Shown here piece after piece: positions 25,994-37,530 of a DNA stretch of 64,000 nucleotides (within the stretch, counting starts at the first letter, position 1; every line of letters begins with the position of its first letter). The stretch is from CAVTOO01 sp963736355 (lineage in GTDB: Bacteria; Pseudomonadota; Alphaproteobacteria; Rhizobiales; Xanthobacteraceae): positions 1-64,000 of the forward strand of contig CAVTOO010000007.1 in assembly GCA_963736355.1 (NCBI GenBank), read 5' to 3'. The notes below the pieces were generated by a model that did not search any database, was not told the origin of the DNA, and saw only the letters and a program-made list of their open reading frames with translations. The translations under genes were made by a program, and so were the position numbers.

Positions 25994-27857
25994 ATGCTCA
26001 CAATTACCAATCTGTCGCTTCGCATCGCCGGGCGCCTCCTCATCGACAATGCCTCGGTGCAAGTGCCGTCGGGTGCCCGCGTTGGGCTCGTCGGCCGCAA
26101 CGGCACGGGCAAGTCAACGCTGTTTCGTGCCATTCGCGGCGAGCTGGCTGCCGAATCCGGCTCCGTGTCGCTGTCCCCACGATGGCGCATCGGCAGCCTG
26201 GCGCAGGAAGCTCCGAACGGTCCGGAAAGTCTGATCGAGGTCGTGCTGAAAGCCGATGTCGAGCGCGACGCGTTGCTGCGTGAAGCCGATACCGCGCAAG
26301 ACCCGGACCGCATCGGTGAAATCCATACACGGCTTGTCGACATCGACGCCCATTCCGCGCCGGCGCGAGCGGCCGCCATTCTCAGCGGTCTCGGCTTTTC
26401 GACGGCCAATCAGGCGCGCTCCTGCTCCGAGTTTTCAGGCGGCTGGCGCATGCGCGTGGCCCTTGCGGCCACGCTGTTCGCCGAGCCGGACCTGCTTCTG
26501 CTGGATGAGCCGACCAACTATCTCGACCTCGAAGGCACGCTGTGGCTCGAGGACCATCTGGCAAATTACCCGCGCACCGTGATCGTCGTCAGCCATGACC
26601 GCGACCTGCTCGACACGTCCGTGGACCAGATCCTGCATCTGGAAGGCGGCAAGCTGACGCTCTATCGCGGCAACTATTCGTCGTTCGAGAAGCAGCGCGC
26701 CACGCGCGAAATGCAGAGCGTTGCCTTCGTCAAGCGGCAGGAACTCGAACGCAAGCGCCTGCAGGACTTCATCGCCCGATTCAAGGCCAAGGCCTCAAAG
26801 GCGAGCCAGGCGCAATCGCGTGTCAAAATGCTGGAGCGCATGGAGCCGGTCACCGCGCTGGTGACGCAGTCCGTCCGCGAAATCAATTTTCCCAAGCCGG
26901 ATAAAATCCTGTCGCCACCGATCATTGCCGTCGACGGCGTCTCGGTCGGTTACGAACCCGGCAAGCCCGTCCTGAGCCGCGTCACGTTGCGCATCGATAC
27001 CGAGGACCGCATCGCGCTGCTCGGCTCCAACGGCAACGGCAAATCGACGCTCGTCAAACTCATCGCGCAAAAGCTGGAACCGTTCTCAGGCAAAGTGACT
27101 CGCGCCGATAAACTGAGCGTGGCCTATTTCGCCCAGCATCAGCTCGACGAGCTTGACGAAGCCGCTACGCCCTTACGTCCATGTCCGCCGCCTGATGCCG
27201 GATGCGCCGGAAGCGCGGGTGCGCACACGGGTCGGCAGCATCGGCTTTTCAGGCGAAGCGCAGGATACCCCGATCAAAAGTCTCTCGGGCGGCGAAAAGG
27301 CGCGACTGCTGCTCGGGCTCGCGACCTTCTTCGGACCGAACCTGATCATCCTCGACGAGCCGACAAACCATCTCGACATCGACAGCCGCGCCGCGCTCGC
27401 CGAAGCGATCAACGAATTCCCCGGCGCTGTCATCATGGTCTCGCATGACCGCTACCTGATCGACGCGTGCGCGGATGCGCTGTGGGTTGTCGCCGATGGC
27501 ACGGTCACCACCTATGACGGCGATCTCGACGACTATCGCCGCAGCGTGCTGTCGTCACGCGGCCAGCGCGATATGCGCACCAAACGCGACGACGCACGCG
27601 AAGCGCCGCGCGAGCCGACACGCCGCAAGGCGCAGCCCTCGCTGCGGCAAACCGTGGCAGAGGCGGAGGCCGAGATGGAGCGCATTACCGGGATCATCGC
27701 CAAGATCGACACCGCACTCGCACTGCCCGACCTTTTCAAGCGTGAACCGGACAAGGCTGCGCAGCTCGCCAAGGCCCGCGCTGCCGCTACGAACGCTTTG
27801 CAAAAAGCGGAATCCGCATGGCTCGACGCCAGCGCCAAACTTGAAAGCGAAGCGTAG
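25994..27857 (+). CDS. ABC-F family ATPase (one frameshift)
   Basis: About 620 residues with two ATP-binding cassettes and no membrane part. This is the ABC-F class, which acts on ribosomes or, in Uup relatives, in DNA/ribosome maintenance. First cassette: Walker A GRNGTGKSTLF, signature SEFSGGWRMRVALA, Walker B LLLLDEPTNYLD. The linker (FEKQRATREMQSVAFVKRQE) is charged and helical. Second cassette: GSNGNGKSTLVK, SLSGGEKARLLLG, LIILDEPTNHLD. The C-terminal ~80 residues form a coiled coil. One apparent inserted base near 27173 splits the second cassette. Subfamily (Uup, EttA, YheS) is not decided; the C-terminal coiled coil favours Uup/YheS-like. Confidence 0.9.
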
Positions 27858-27870
27858 CGCCCGTAAGGCG

Positions 27871-28404
27871 TTAGCTGCGTCGCTTGGTCGACTTCGCCGG
27901 CGGCGGCTCGGGCGCAGCGCCGCGCTCGATCGACGTCAGACGGCCGCCGAGAAACCTGTAAACGCCCGGACGCGGACCGCCGAGATAGGTCATCAGCACG
28001 GCACGCTCGCCGCGCTCATTGGCGCTGATCTCGGTGCTGTTCGGAATGCCGGCGAAGCGCACGACATCGCATTCAGTGCTGTCGAATCCAATGTTGCCGC
28101 CGGTCGCCGCGGCGGACGCCGGAGTGCCCCCCGGCGTGACGTTGCTGGCAGGGCTTTCGACCACCGACATGCCGGCGCAGGTTCCCTCGCCGCTCACGAG
28201 TTCATCCGGCGTCACCGCCTTCTTCGGCGACAACGGCGCAACGCTGACGCCGGTATCATTGCTGAAAAGGCGGGTCGGCCGGGAAAACCACTCGGCGTCT
28301 TTCGACAGCAGATCGGAAGCGCCGGTACAGCCAGCCAAAAGCAAAATCGCGCCCAGCGCGCAGCATGCACGACCAAATCGCGCCGCGTTGTCCGTCTGAC
28401 TCAC
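27871..28404 (-). CDS. Putative lipoprotein
   Basis: About 177 residues. A signal peptide with lipobox LLLAGCTGAS predicts lipidation at Cys about 25 residues in when GTG 28404 is used. GTG 28404 also has AAGGGTAGGG just upstream; the longer ATG at 28449 would give an unusually long signal. The mature part is polar, with AGIPNSTEISANERGERAVL and a final Pro/Lys-rich stretch (EPPPAKSTKRRS). No domain recognised. It is convergent with the ABC-F gene and 115 bases downstream of holC on the same strand. Confidence 0.65.
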   Translation of the reverse strand: MSQTDNAARFGRACCALGAILLLAGCTGASDLLSKDAEWFSRPTRLFSNDTGVSVAPLSPKKAVTPDELVSGEGTCAGMSVVESPASNVTPGGTPASAAATGGNIGFDSTECDVVRFAGIPNSTEISANERGERAVLMTYLGGPRPGVYRFLGGRLTSIERGAAPEPPPAKSTKRRS

Positions 28405-28519
28405 AGAGACCCTACCCTTGTTCCCGGTAACATGTTTCCCCACCACCATTTTGCGGCATCACCATGACCAAGGGCAATCGGATCCTTGGAAAAGCGTTCT
28501 CACCGTTAACGCAGCGCGC

Positions 28520-28968
28520 TCAGGCTCGCTTTTGCCAGCGTCCCGCCTCATCGGCCTGCCAATAGGTGACCTCGAAGCCGGAGGCCTTTGCCTGCGACCA
28601 TTGCAGCCGCGCTGTCCCCACCGCTTCCTCATCCTCGCCGTTGAAGATGAGGACAAGACGCTCATAGGACGCCGCATCGGCCGGCAAGCTCGCACCATCG
28701 ACAAGGAAACGCACCGTGGAGGCGTTCCGATTCTCCGCATCGGACGAAATCAGGACCGGATGATCGGCACAATCGCGGTCGCGCGACGTGCCGTGCGGGA
28801 TAAAAGAATTGTCGCGATACGTCCACAAATGCGCATCGATCACATCGACGCGCTCGTCCGACGATGCCTGCACCGCGACGCGCCAGCCGCGCTCGATTGA
28901 TCGTTCGAGCAGTTTCGGCAGCACAGCTTCAAGCGTCATGTTCTCGAGGTGATAGAACAGGACTTCCG

Positions 28969-28972
<4 letters not shown>
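28520..28972 (-). CDS. holC: DNA polymerase III subunit chi
   Basis: A 150-residue clamp-loader accessory protein that links the replisome to single-strand-binding protein. It reads MTEVLFYHLENMTLEAVLPK and ends in the usual WQADEAGRWQKRA. The ATG at 28972 overlaps the pepA stop by four bases (ATGA), the typical pepA-holC coupling. In the raw sequence a frameshift in pepA makes the two look like one 647-residue polypeptide; the ATGA overlap shows they are separate. Confidence 0.9.
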
Positions 28973-30463
<1,491 letters not shown>

Positions 30464-30661
30464 TTCGCAGGTCTCCAGCGTGGCCAGGTGCAGGCTCCCG
30501 GGCGTGGGCCCGGATTTACACCCTTAACCAATAATTGACCCTGCCGAAAGCCGTGCCATCCCCCGGCCATGTTCTTGACCCAACAAACAGAACTTGGGAC
30601 GAAGATCGCAGTTCCTGCAGTCTGCAAGCGGCCGCGCCATGGGGGTGGACGGCCCGCCGGA

Positions 30662-30684
30662 CGGATCCCGCTGGACGGGATCCG
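30662..30684. repeat. Inverted repeat upstream of lptF
   Basis: CGGATCCCG and CGGGATCCG form a perfect 9-bp stem with a 5-base loop, about 30 bases before the lptF start in the pepA/lptF divergent region. It could be an mRNA leader hairpin or an operator-like palindrome; nothing in the sequence decides. Confidence 0.7.
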
Positions 30685-30714
30685 AACGGACCTTTGAGGG
30701 GTTTCGCGTAAGCG

Positions 30715-31892
30715 ATGGGTTCGATTGACCGCTATATCGCACGCACCATGCTTGGTGCGTTCGCGCTGGTGCTGTTCAGCCTGACAGCGCTTGTCTGGAT
30801 TACGCAGGCGCTGCGCGAAATCGACATCATGACGAGCCAGGGACAGACCGTGCTGGTGTTCCTCGGCATCACCGGCCTCGCTATCCCCACACTCCTTCTG
30901 ATGATCGCACCGATCGCGCTGGCGCTCGCCGCCGGACACGTGCTGAACAAGCTGTCGAACGATTCCGAAATCATCGTCATGAACGCCGCCGGCCTGCGAC
31001 CGCTGCGGCTGCTGCGCCCGTTCATGGTCGTCACCTTCATCATCGCCGCGCTGGTCGCGCTGCTTGCCGCCTATCTTGCGCCCGATGCATGGCGTCGCCT
31101 CGCCCGCTGGGACACGCAGGTGACCGCCGACGTGTCTGGCGAACATTCTCAAGCCCGGTCAGTTCACGCCGATCGAACAGGGCCTGACGCTGCGGCTGCG
31201 CGAACGCCAGCCCGGCGGCGTTTTGTCCGGCGTCTTCGTCGACGACCGACGCGATCCCAATGAGCGCGTCAGCATCGTTGCGGAGCGCGGCACGGTTTTG
31301 ACCAATGAATTCCGGCACTTTTCTGATTCTGGAGCGCGGCAATTTGCAGCGCTTTCAACAGAGCCAGCGCGATCCTGCCTTCGTCGTGTTCGACCGTTAC
31401 GCCTTCGACCTGTCCAAATTCTCGAACATGACGCGCAACATTCCGCGCACCGTTCGCGACCGTTATCTGTGGGAACTCATCTGGCCCGCCGCGGACGATC
31501 AGCTCTTTCAGATCGCGCCCGGGCGTTACCGCCAGGAAATCCACGATCGCATTCTGGCGCCGCTCTATCTGATCGTGTTCGTCATCATCGCGTTTGCCTT
31601 TTTAGGTCCTCCGCGCACCACCCGCCAAAGCCGCTCGATTTCCGTTGTTGCGGCCATCGTTGCGGTGGCCGGGCTTCGCATTGCCGGCTTCGCATTCAGT
31701 GTGCTGACCGTCGGCGGTGTTTACGCCGCTGTCCTGCAATATGTGATGTTGGCGACGGCATCGGCCGGCGGCCTTTATGTCATATGGCGCGGCATCGTGA
31801 TCGAGCCGCCCGCGCTCCTTGTCGAAAAGATCAACGCGTTCTTCCAGCGACTCCTGCGGCGGCTTGGGCCGCGCTGGCAGGCCGCGCCATGA
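30715..31892 (+). CDS. lptF: LPS export ABC transporter permease LptF (two frameshifts)
   Basis: Inner-membrane permease that, with LptG and the ATPase LptB, extracts lipopolysaccharide toward LptC. It starts MGSIDRYIARTMLGAFALVL with the usual first helix, followed by the conserved DSEIIVMNAAGLRPLRLLRP cytoplasmic region. Next come the periplasmic domain (TPIEQGLTLRLRERQPGGVL, SGTFLILERGNLQRFQQ) and C-terminal helices ending RWQAAP. Apparent single-base insertions near 31137 and 31311 interrupt the periplasmic domain. About 392 residues after joining. The stop overlaps lptG (ATGA). Confidence 0.9.
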
Positions 31893-32974
31893 TCGGGATG
31901 ACGCTCAACAAATACCTCGCGCGCCGCTTCGTGGCCGCGGTTGCGACAGTCTTCATCGGCATGTTCGTGCTGGTGTTGATGATCGACTACATCGAGCAGG
32001 TGCGCCGGACATCGGTAATCGCCAACGTCGCCGCGCTCGATGTGGTCAAGCTCACCCTCTTTCGCGTCCCCCAATTCATGGAACGCCTTGTGCCGATCTG
32101 CGTGCTGGTCGGCGCGATGAGCTGCTTCCTGGAACTGTCACGACGGCTGGAACTCGTCGTTGTTCGCGCAGCAGGCGTCTCGGCGTGGCAATTCGTGACC
32201 CCGATCGGGATCAGCGCGCTGGTTCTCGGCGTCCTGGCGACCACGATCTACAATCCGCTGTCCGCCAGGCTGCAGGATCGCTCGCGTCAGATCGAGAGCG
32301 AGATCTTCAGCCAGCACTTCCGTGCGGCGACAACGGCGGCTTTCTGGATCAACCAGACGACGGCTGAGGGTCAGAGCATCATCAACGCCGTCAACAGCGC
32401 CGGCCAGGGCACCCAGCTGACGGGCGTCAGCGTGTTCCGCTTCAACCCTGACGGCTCGTTCAAGGAGCGAATCGAGGCGCAGCGGGCGGTGCTGGAAGCG
32501 GGACGCTGGCGCCTGTCGGGCACCCGCCGCTTCGCGCTGGAAGGCGCCCCACAAAACGCCGAAACGACGTTTTTAAGTACAAATCTTAGTCCAAGTCAGG
32601 TTCGGGAAGGCTTCGCCACCCCGGACACTGTGTCATTTTGGCAACTTTCTGAGTACATTGCCTCGACTTCTGCCTCCGGACCTGCCGCTGCAGGCTATAA
32701 ATTGAGGTATCAGAAGCTAATAGCCCAGCCGTTTCTGCTGCTGGCCATGGTTCTGCTTGCCTCTGCAATGAGTCTTCGGTTCTTCCGCTTCGGCGGTGTC
32801 CAGAAGATGGTTTTAAGTGGCATCGGCGCGGGCTTTCTGCTTTATGTTTTGTCCAAAGTAACTGACGATTTGAGCAAGGCCGATTTGATGAATCCCGTCG
32901 CTGCCGCCTGGCTTCCCGTTCTTGTGGGAAGTCTGAGTGGTTTCATGGCCTTGCTGTACCAGGAGGACGGGTAA
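31889..32974 (+). CDS. lptG: LPS export ABC transporter permease LptG
   Basis: A 361-residue partner of LptF, intact. Start MIGMTLNKYLARRFVAAVAT and the conserved ELVVVRAAGVSAWQFVTPIG mark the first half. The last helices are FLLLAMVLLASAMSLRFF and LPVLVGSLSGFMALLYQ. The 3' part, from about 32566, uses many A/T-ending codons (TTA, AGT, ATA, CTA, AAA), unlike the strict G/C-ending usage of the preceding ~680 bases. The protein itself is normal there. Overlaps lptF by four bases and lptD by one (TAATG). Confidence 0.95.
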   Translation: MIGMTLNKYLARRFVAAVATVFIGMFVLVLMIDYIEQVRRTSVIANVAALDVVKLTLFRVPQFMERLVPICVLVGAMSCFLELSRRLELVVVRAAGVSAWQFVTPIGISALVLGVLATTIYNPLSARLQDRSRQIESEIFSQHFRAATTAAFWINQTTAEGQSIINAVNSAGQGTQLTGVSVFRFNPDGSFKERIEAQRAVLEAGRWRLSGTRRFALEGAPQNAETTFLSTNLSPSQVREGFATPDTVSFWQLSEYIASTSASGPAAAGYKLRYQKLIAQPFLLLAMVLLASAMSLRFFRFGGVQKMVLSGIGAGFLLYVLSKVTDDLSKADLMNPVAAAWLPVLVGSLSGFMALLYQEDG

Positions 32975-35508
32975 TGGTGACCATCGTCACCACCCGCCAC
33001 GAATGGATTTGTGGTGTGCTGCGGCGCGTTGCCTTGCGCCGATGGCATGCCCTTGCTTGCGCGCTCGCCATCGTCGCCGCCTCGCCCATTCTCAATGTTG
33101 AAATCGCTGGCGTGCCGCTCGGCACGACGGCTGCTTTCGCGCAGGGTCGCCTCACCTACAATCCGCGTCCGCCGCGCGCCGCGCCGCAGAAGCCCGCGCA
33201 GCAGGCGCAGCAGACCGGCAATGACGGCCAGATGCTCGTGCAGGCCGACCAGATCGATTACGACTACAACAACCAGCAGGTCGGCGCCGTTGGCCGTGTG
33301 CAGATCTATTATCGCAACACGACGCTCGAAGCCGATCGCGTCACCTACGACCAGAAGAACAAACGGCTGAACGCGCGCGGCAATGTGCGCATGACGGACG
33401 CCGACGGCCGCATCACCTATGCCGACGTGTTGGACCTGAGCGACGACTATCGCGACGGCTTCATCGATTTACTTCGCCTCGAGACACCCGACCGCACGCG
33501 CCTTGCGGCTGCGCGCGCCGACCGCACCGACGGCAATTACACGGTGTTCCAGAGCGGCGTTTACACCGCCTGCGAGCCCTGCAAGGACGATCCGAAGAAG
33601 CCGCCGCTGTGGCAGGTCAAGGCCGCGCGCATCGTCCACGATCAGGGCGAGAAGATGCTGTACTTCGAACAGGCAACGTTCGAATTCTTCGGCAAACCTA
33701 TCGCCTGGCTGCCCTATTTCTCGACTCCCGATCCGACAGTGAAGCGCAAGTCGGGCTTCCTGATGCCGGGCGTCAGCACCAATTCGAAATACGGCGTCGG
33801 CGTCGAAGCTCCCTACTACTGGGCGCTGTCGCCGAACTACGACATGACGCTGACCCCGCGCTTCACGACCAAGCAGGGTCTGCTGATGCAGGCGGAATGG
33901 CGTCAGCGCCTCGTCAACGGCTCCTACCAGATCCGCGCCGCCGGCATCTTCCAGCAGGACAAGAGCTACTTCCTGCGCGACGACGGCACCGCCACGCCCG
34001 GCTATCGCAACGGCCGCGGCAGCGTCGAGTCCGACGGCCAGTTTGCTCTCAACCAGAACTGGGTCTGGGGCTGGAATCTTCTGGTGCTGTCCGACCGCAC
34101 CTTCCTGCAGGACTACAGCATCGGCCAGTTCAGCAAACCCGCCAGCGTCTTCCAGTCCAATCCGACGGAAGGCGTCTCGCAGCTTTATCTGACCGGCCTG
34201 TCCAACCGCAGCTTCTTCGACGTCCGCTCGATCTACTATTACGGTTTCTCGGAATTGGATCGTCAGGGCGAAATCCCCGTCATCCACCCGGTGCTGGATT
34301 ATTCCTACACGTTCGATCGCCCGGTGTTCGGCGGCGAGCTCGGCTACAAGGTCAACTTCACCAGCCTGAGCCGCGAGGACGCAAGCTTCGACGCGATCTC
34401 CACCTCCGCCACGACCGCGGGCTGGTGCTTGCCGACGTCGGCCGACCCGACCAAGAAGATTGCCGCAAACTGCCTGCTGCGCGGCGCGCCCGGCACCTAC
34501 AGCCGCCTCTCCGCCGAGATGATGTGGAAGCGCTCGATCACCGACAGTGCCGGTCAGGTGTGGACGCCGTTCGCCTCGATCCGCGGCGATCTCGCCATCG
34601 CCTCCATCAACGGCCAGCCGGGCGTGTCCAACTACGTTGCCACCGGCAACACCGAGACCGGTCGCCTGATGCCGACCGTCGGCCTCGACTACCGTTACCC
34701 GCTCATCAACGTGCAGAGCTGGGGTACGCAGACGATCACCCCGATCGCACAGGTCATCGTGCGTCCGAACGAACAGTCCATCGGCACGCTGCCCAACGAA
34801 GACGCGCAGAGCCTGACGTTCGATGACGCCAACCTTTTGCGCTACGACAAGTTCTCGGGCTGGGATCGCACCGAAGGCGGCGGCCGTGCCAACGTCGCCA
34901 TCGAAGGAACGACCCAGTTCAATCGCGGCGGCTTTCTCAACGTGCTGGTCGGACAATCCTATCAATTGTTCGGCGTGAACTCGTTTGCCGCCGGCGACCC
35001 GACCAATACCGGCGTCGATAGCGGCCTCGAGACGCGACGCTCCGACTATGTCACCCGCGCCTCGTTCCAGCCGAACCGCAACTACACGTTCACCGCGCGC
35101 ACGCGCCTGGACGAACAGGATCTCACCGTTCGCCGTTTCGAGTTCGAAACCAATGCGCGGTTCGATCGCTGGACCGCGACCGTGCTCTACGGCAACTACG
35201 ACAAGCAGCCCAATCTCGGGTTCCTTGAGCGCCGCGAAGGCGTGCTCGGCACGGCCTCGTACAAGATCAATACCAACTGGCTCGTGTCCGGCGGCGCCCG
35301 CTACGACCTCGACGCCAGCAAGGTCAACCAGACCATTTTCGGCGCAAGCTATATCGATGATTGCTTTGTGATCGCGGCAAACTACATCACGGACTATAGC
35401 TACTCGGGTAACCCGCATGCCGACCATCGCGTCATGCTCCAGATCGGGTTGCGAACCATTGGCGGCACGTCTGTGCGGTCGAATGTCGGAACCCTGACGG
35501 GCCAGTAA
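32974..35508 (+). CDS. lptD: LPS-assembly outer-membrane protein LptD
   Basis: An 844-residue protein that inserts lipopolysaccharide into the outer leaflet together with LptE. A long basic-hydrophobic signal region (WHALACALAIVAASPIL) is followed by an OstA jelly-roll domain with MLVQADQIDYDYNNQQVGAV and NARGNVRMTDADGRITYADV. The large barrel has IAWLPYFSTPDPTVKRKSGF, a conserved LptD block. Cysteines at VYTACEPCKDD may join the interdomain disulfides. No frameshift is seen. It is the third gene of a coupled lptF-lptG-lptD unit. Confidence 0.95.
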   Translation: MVTIVTTRHEWICGVLRRVALRRWHALACALAIVAASPILNVEIAGVPLGTTAAFAQGRLTYNPRPPRAAPQKPAQQAQQTGNDGQMLVQADQIDYDYNNQQVGAVGRVQIYYRNTTLEADRVTYDQKNKRLNARGNVRMTDADGRITYADVLDLSDDYRDGFIDLLRLETPDRTRLAAARADRTDGNYTVFQSGVYTACEPCKDDPKKPPLWQVKAARIVHDQGEKMLYFEQATFEFFGKPIAWLPYFSTPDPTVKRKSGFLMPGVSTNSKYGVGVEAPYYWALSPNYDMTLTPRFTTKQGLLMQAEWRQRLVNGSYQIRAAGIFQQDKSYFLRDDGTATPGYRNGRGSVESDGQFALNQNWVWGWNLLVLSDRTFLQDYSIGQFSKPASVFQSNPTEGVSQLYLTGLSNRSFFDVRSIYYYGFSELDRQGEIPVIHPVLDYSYTFDRPVFGGELGYKVNFTSLSREDASFDAISTSATTAGWCLPTSADPTKKIAANCLLRGAPGTYSRLSAEMMWKRSITDSAGQVWTPFASIRGDLAIASINGQPGVSNYVATGNTETGRLMPTVGLDYRYPLINVQSWGTQTITPIAQVIVRPNEQSIGTLPNEDAQSLTFDDANLLRYDKFSGWDRTEGGGRANVAIEGTTQFNRGGFLNVLVGQSYQLFGVNSFAAGDPTNTGVDSGLETRRSDYVTRASFQPNRNYTFTARTRLDEQDLTVRRFEFETNARFDRWTATVLYGNYDKQPNLGFLERREGVLGTASYKINTNWLVSGGARYDLDASKVNQTIFGASYIDDCFVIAANYITDYSYSGNPHADHRVMLQIGLRTIGGTSVRSNVGTLTGQ

Positions 35509-35567
35509 AACGCCGGTCATGTCCGGGGCGGGACATCCGGTATCAGAAGCGCACGACAACAACGAAC

Positions 35568-36524
35568 GTGACAACGACATCCATGATGCCCAGAATCTCC
35601 AGTTCATTCATCTTCGGCGCAGGCCTCGTCATGCTGACGCTTTGCGGCGCAATTCCCGCAACCGTCAGCCCTGCTCATGCGCAAATCGTCGTTGCAATGG
35701 TCAATGGCGAACCGATCACGAACACCGATATCGAACAGCGCATGAAGATCGGCGCGCTTCAGGGCAAGCGCTTTGCCGACCGTAAGGCCGCGCTTGAAGA
35801 GATCATCAACGACAAGGTGAAGATCAAGGAAGCCAAGAAATTTGGCCTCGACCTGTCCGCCACGGACCTTGAGAACTCTTACGCCAGCATGGGCCAGCGC
35901 CTGAAGATGTCGGCCGATCAGTTGACCAAAATGCTGGAGGGCAACGGCATTCGCGCCGACGCGCTGAAGGCGAAGATCAAGGCTGACATCGTCTGGTCGC
36001 AGCTGGTGCGCGGACGATTCCAGCAGACGCTGCTGATCGGCGAGAAGGACGTCCTCTCGGCGATCGAAATCAAGGGCGGCAATTCCAAGTCCGAAGAGAA
36101 TTTCCAGTACACGCTGCGCACGATCGTCATGGTCGTGCCGCGCGGATCGGGTGCAGGCCTGGCCGACAATCGCCGACGCGAGGCCGAGGCGCTCCGCGGA
36201 CGCATTCAATCCTGCGCCGAGGCTGTGTCGATCTTCAGTGCCATGCGTGACGCGGCCATTCGTCCCCCCGTGGTCAAGACCTCCGGCGACCTGCCTCCGG
36301 CGTTGCGCGCCACGCTCGACAAGACGCCCATCGGCCAGTTGACCGCTCCCGAAACCAGTTCACGCGGCATCGAAATGGTTGCGCTGTGCGACCGCAAGGC
36401 CTCGAAAGCCGACACGCCGCAGGAGCGCGAAACGCGCGACAAGCTCTATCAGGATCGTTTCGAAGCCAAATCCAACCAGTATCTGAAAGATGTTCGGCGC
36501 TCGGCTCTGATCGAATACCGTTGA
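35568..36524 (+). CDS. SurA N-terminal-domain periplasmic chaperone-like protein
   Basis: A 318-residue exported protein. The signal peptide (ISSSFIFGAGLVMLTLCGAI, ending AHAQ) is followed by VVAMVNGEPITNTDIEQRMK, the SurA/PpiC N-terminal signature, and an all-helical chaperone region. The PPIase domain is not obvious; the C-terminal half is short and lacks a clear parvulin motif. Position after lptD and before pdxA-rsmA mirrors surA in E. coli, and helping LptD fold is a reasonable inference. The start could be any of three Met codons within the first seven residues. Confidence 0.82.
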   Translation: MTTTSMMPRISSSFIFGAGLVMLTLCGAIPATVSPAHAQIVVAMVNGEPITNTDIEQRMKIGALQGKRFADRKAALEEIINDKVKIKEAKKFGLDLSATDLENSYASMGQRLKMSADQLTKMLEGNGIRADALKAKIKADIVWSQLVRGRFQQTLLIGEKDVLSAIEIKGGNSKSEENFQYTLRTIVMVVPRGSGAGLADNRRREAEALRGRIQSCAEAVSIFSAMRDAAIRPPVVKTSGDLPPALRATLDKTPIGQLTAPETSSRGIEMVALCDRKASKADTPQERETRDKLYQDRFEAKSNQYLKDVRRSALIEYR

Positions 36525-36528
36525 ACAA

Positions 36529-37530
36529 ATGGCTCTCCCTCTCGCGCTGACGTTGGGTGAACCCGCGGGCATCGGCCCGGACATCACCCTTGCGGCATGG
36601 CTGAAGCGGCGCGAACTCGCATTGCCGCCGTTCTATGTCAGCGGAGACCCGGAATTGCTGGCGCAGCGCGCCAAGGTCCTCGGCCTCGACGTGCCCGTCG
36701 CGTCTGTCGCCCCGCGCGCGGCGGTCGCGACCTTCACGGAAGCCCTGCCCGTTTCGAATTGCGGCCTGCCGGCCACCGCCAGCCCCGGACGCCCCGACGC
36801 CACCAGCGCAGCCGTCGCCATCGCCGCGATCCGTGAGGCTGTCGCTGACGTCGCAGCAGGCCGCGCTGCAGCTGTCGTGACCAACCCCATCGCCAAATCC
36901 GTTCTGACGCGCGCCGGCTTTGCTCATCCCGGCCACACCGAGTTCCTGGCCGAGCTCGCGGGCAAACAATCAGGCACTACGCTGCGGCCGGTGATGATGC
37001 TGTGGTCGCCCGAATTGGCCGTCGTGCCGGTGACCATCCATCAGGCGCTACGCGACGCCATCACGACATTGTCGACCGATCTGATCGTGGACACCTGCCG
37101 TATCGCGGCCGCCGACCTGCGCCAGCGCTTCGGCCTTCCGACGCCAAGGCTGGCGCTTGCGGGCCTTAACCCGCATGCGGGCGAGGACGGCACGATGGGC
37201 GATGAGGAGAAGACCATCATCGCGCCGGCACTCGAGCGGCTGCGCGCCGACGGTATCGCGGTTTCAGGACCGTTTCCCGCCGACACGCTGTTCCACGCCG
37301 CCGCGCGCAAGACCTATGATTGCGCCGTTTGCATGTATCACGACCAGGCGCTGATCCCGATCAAGACGCTGGCTTTCGACAGCGCCGTCAACGTGACCCT
37401 CGGCCTGCCTTTCGTGCGGACGTCACCCGATCACGGCACCGCTTTCGATATCGCCGGCACCGGGCGCGCCAATCCTGCGAGCCTGATCGAGGCGCTGCGG
37501 CTCGCGGCGCGCCTTGCCCGCGTCACATGA
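36529..37530 (+). CDS. pdxA: 4-hydroxythreonine-4-phosphate dehydrogenase
   Basis: A 333-residue dehydrogenase of pyridoxal-phosphate synthesis. It begins LALTLGEPAGIGPDITLAAW and has the metal/substrate residues in FAHPGHTEFLAEL, the conserved GLNPHAGEDGTMGDEE block and CMYHDQALIPIKTLAF. The C-terminal VRTSPDHGTAFDIAGTGRA completes the family pattern. Intact; its stop overlaps the rsmA start (ATGA). Confidence 0.96.
   Translation: MALPLALTLGEPAGIGPDITLAAWLKRRELALPPFYVSGDPELLAQRAKVLGLDVPVASVAPRAAVATFTEALPVSNCGLPATASPGRPDATSAAVAIAAIREAVADVAAGRAAAVVTNPIAKSVLTRAGFAHPGHTEFLAELAGKQSGTTLRPVMMLWSPELAVVPVTIHQALRDAITTLSTDLIVDTCRIAAADLRQRFGLPTPRLALAGLNPHAGEDGTMGDEEKTIIAPALERLRADGIAVSGPFPADTLFHAAARKTYDCAVCMYHDQALIPIKTLAFDSAVNVTLGLPFVRTSPDHGTAFDIAGTGRANPASLIEALRLAARLARVT

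Noticed and set aside
33469..35607. A 712-residue minus-strand reading frame
   Set aside because: Antisense to intact lptD; composition is that of a high-GC shadow frame, with no recognisable domain.
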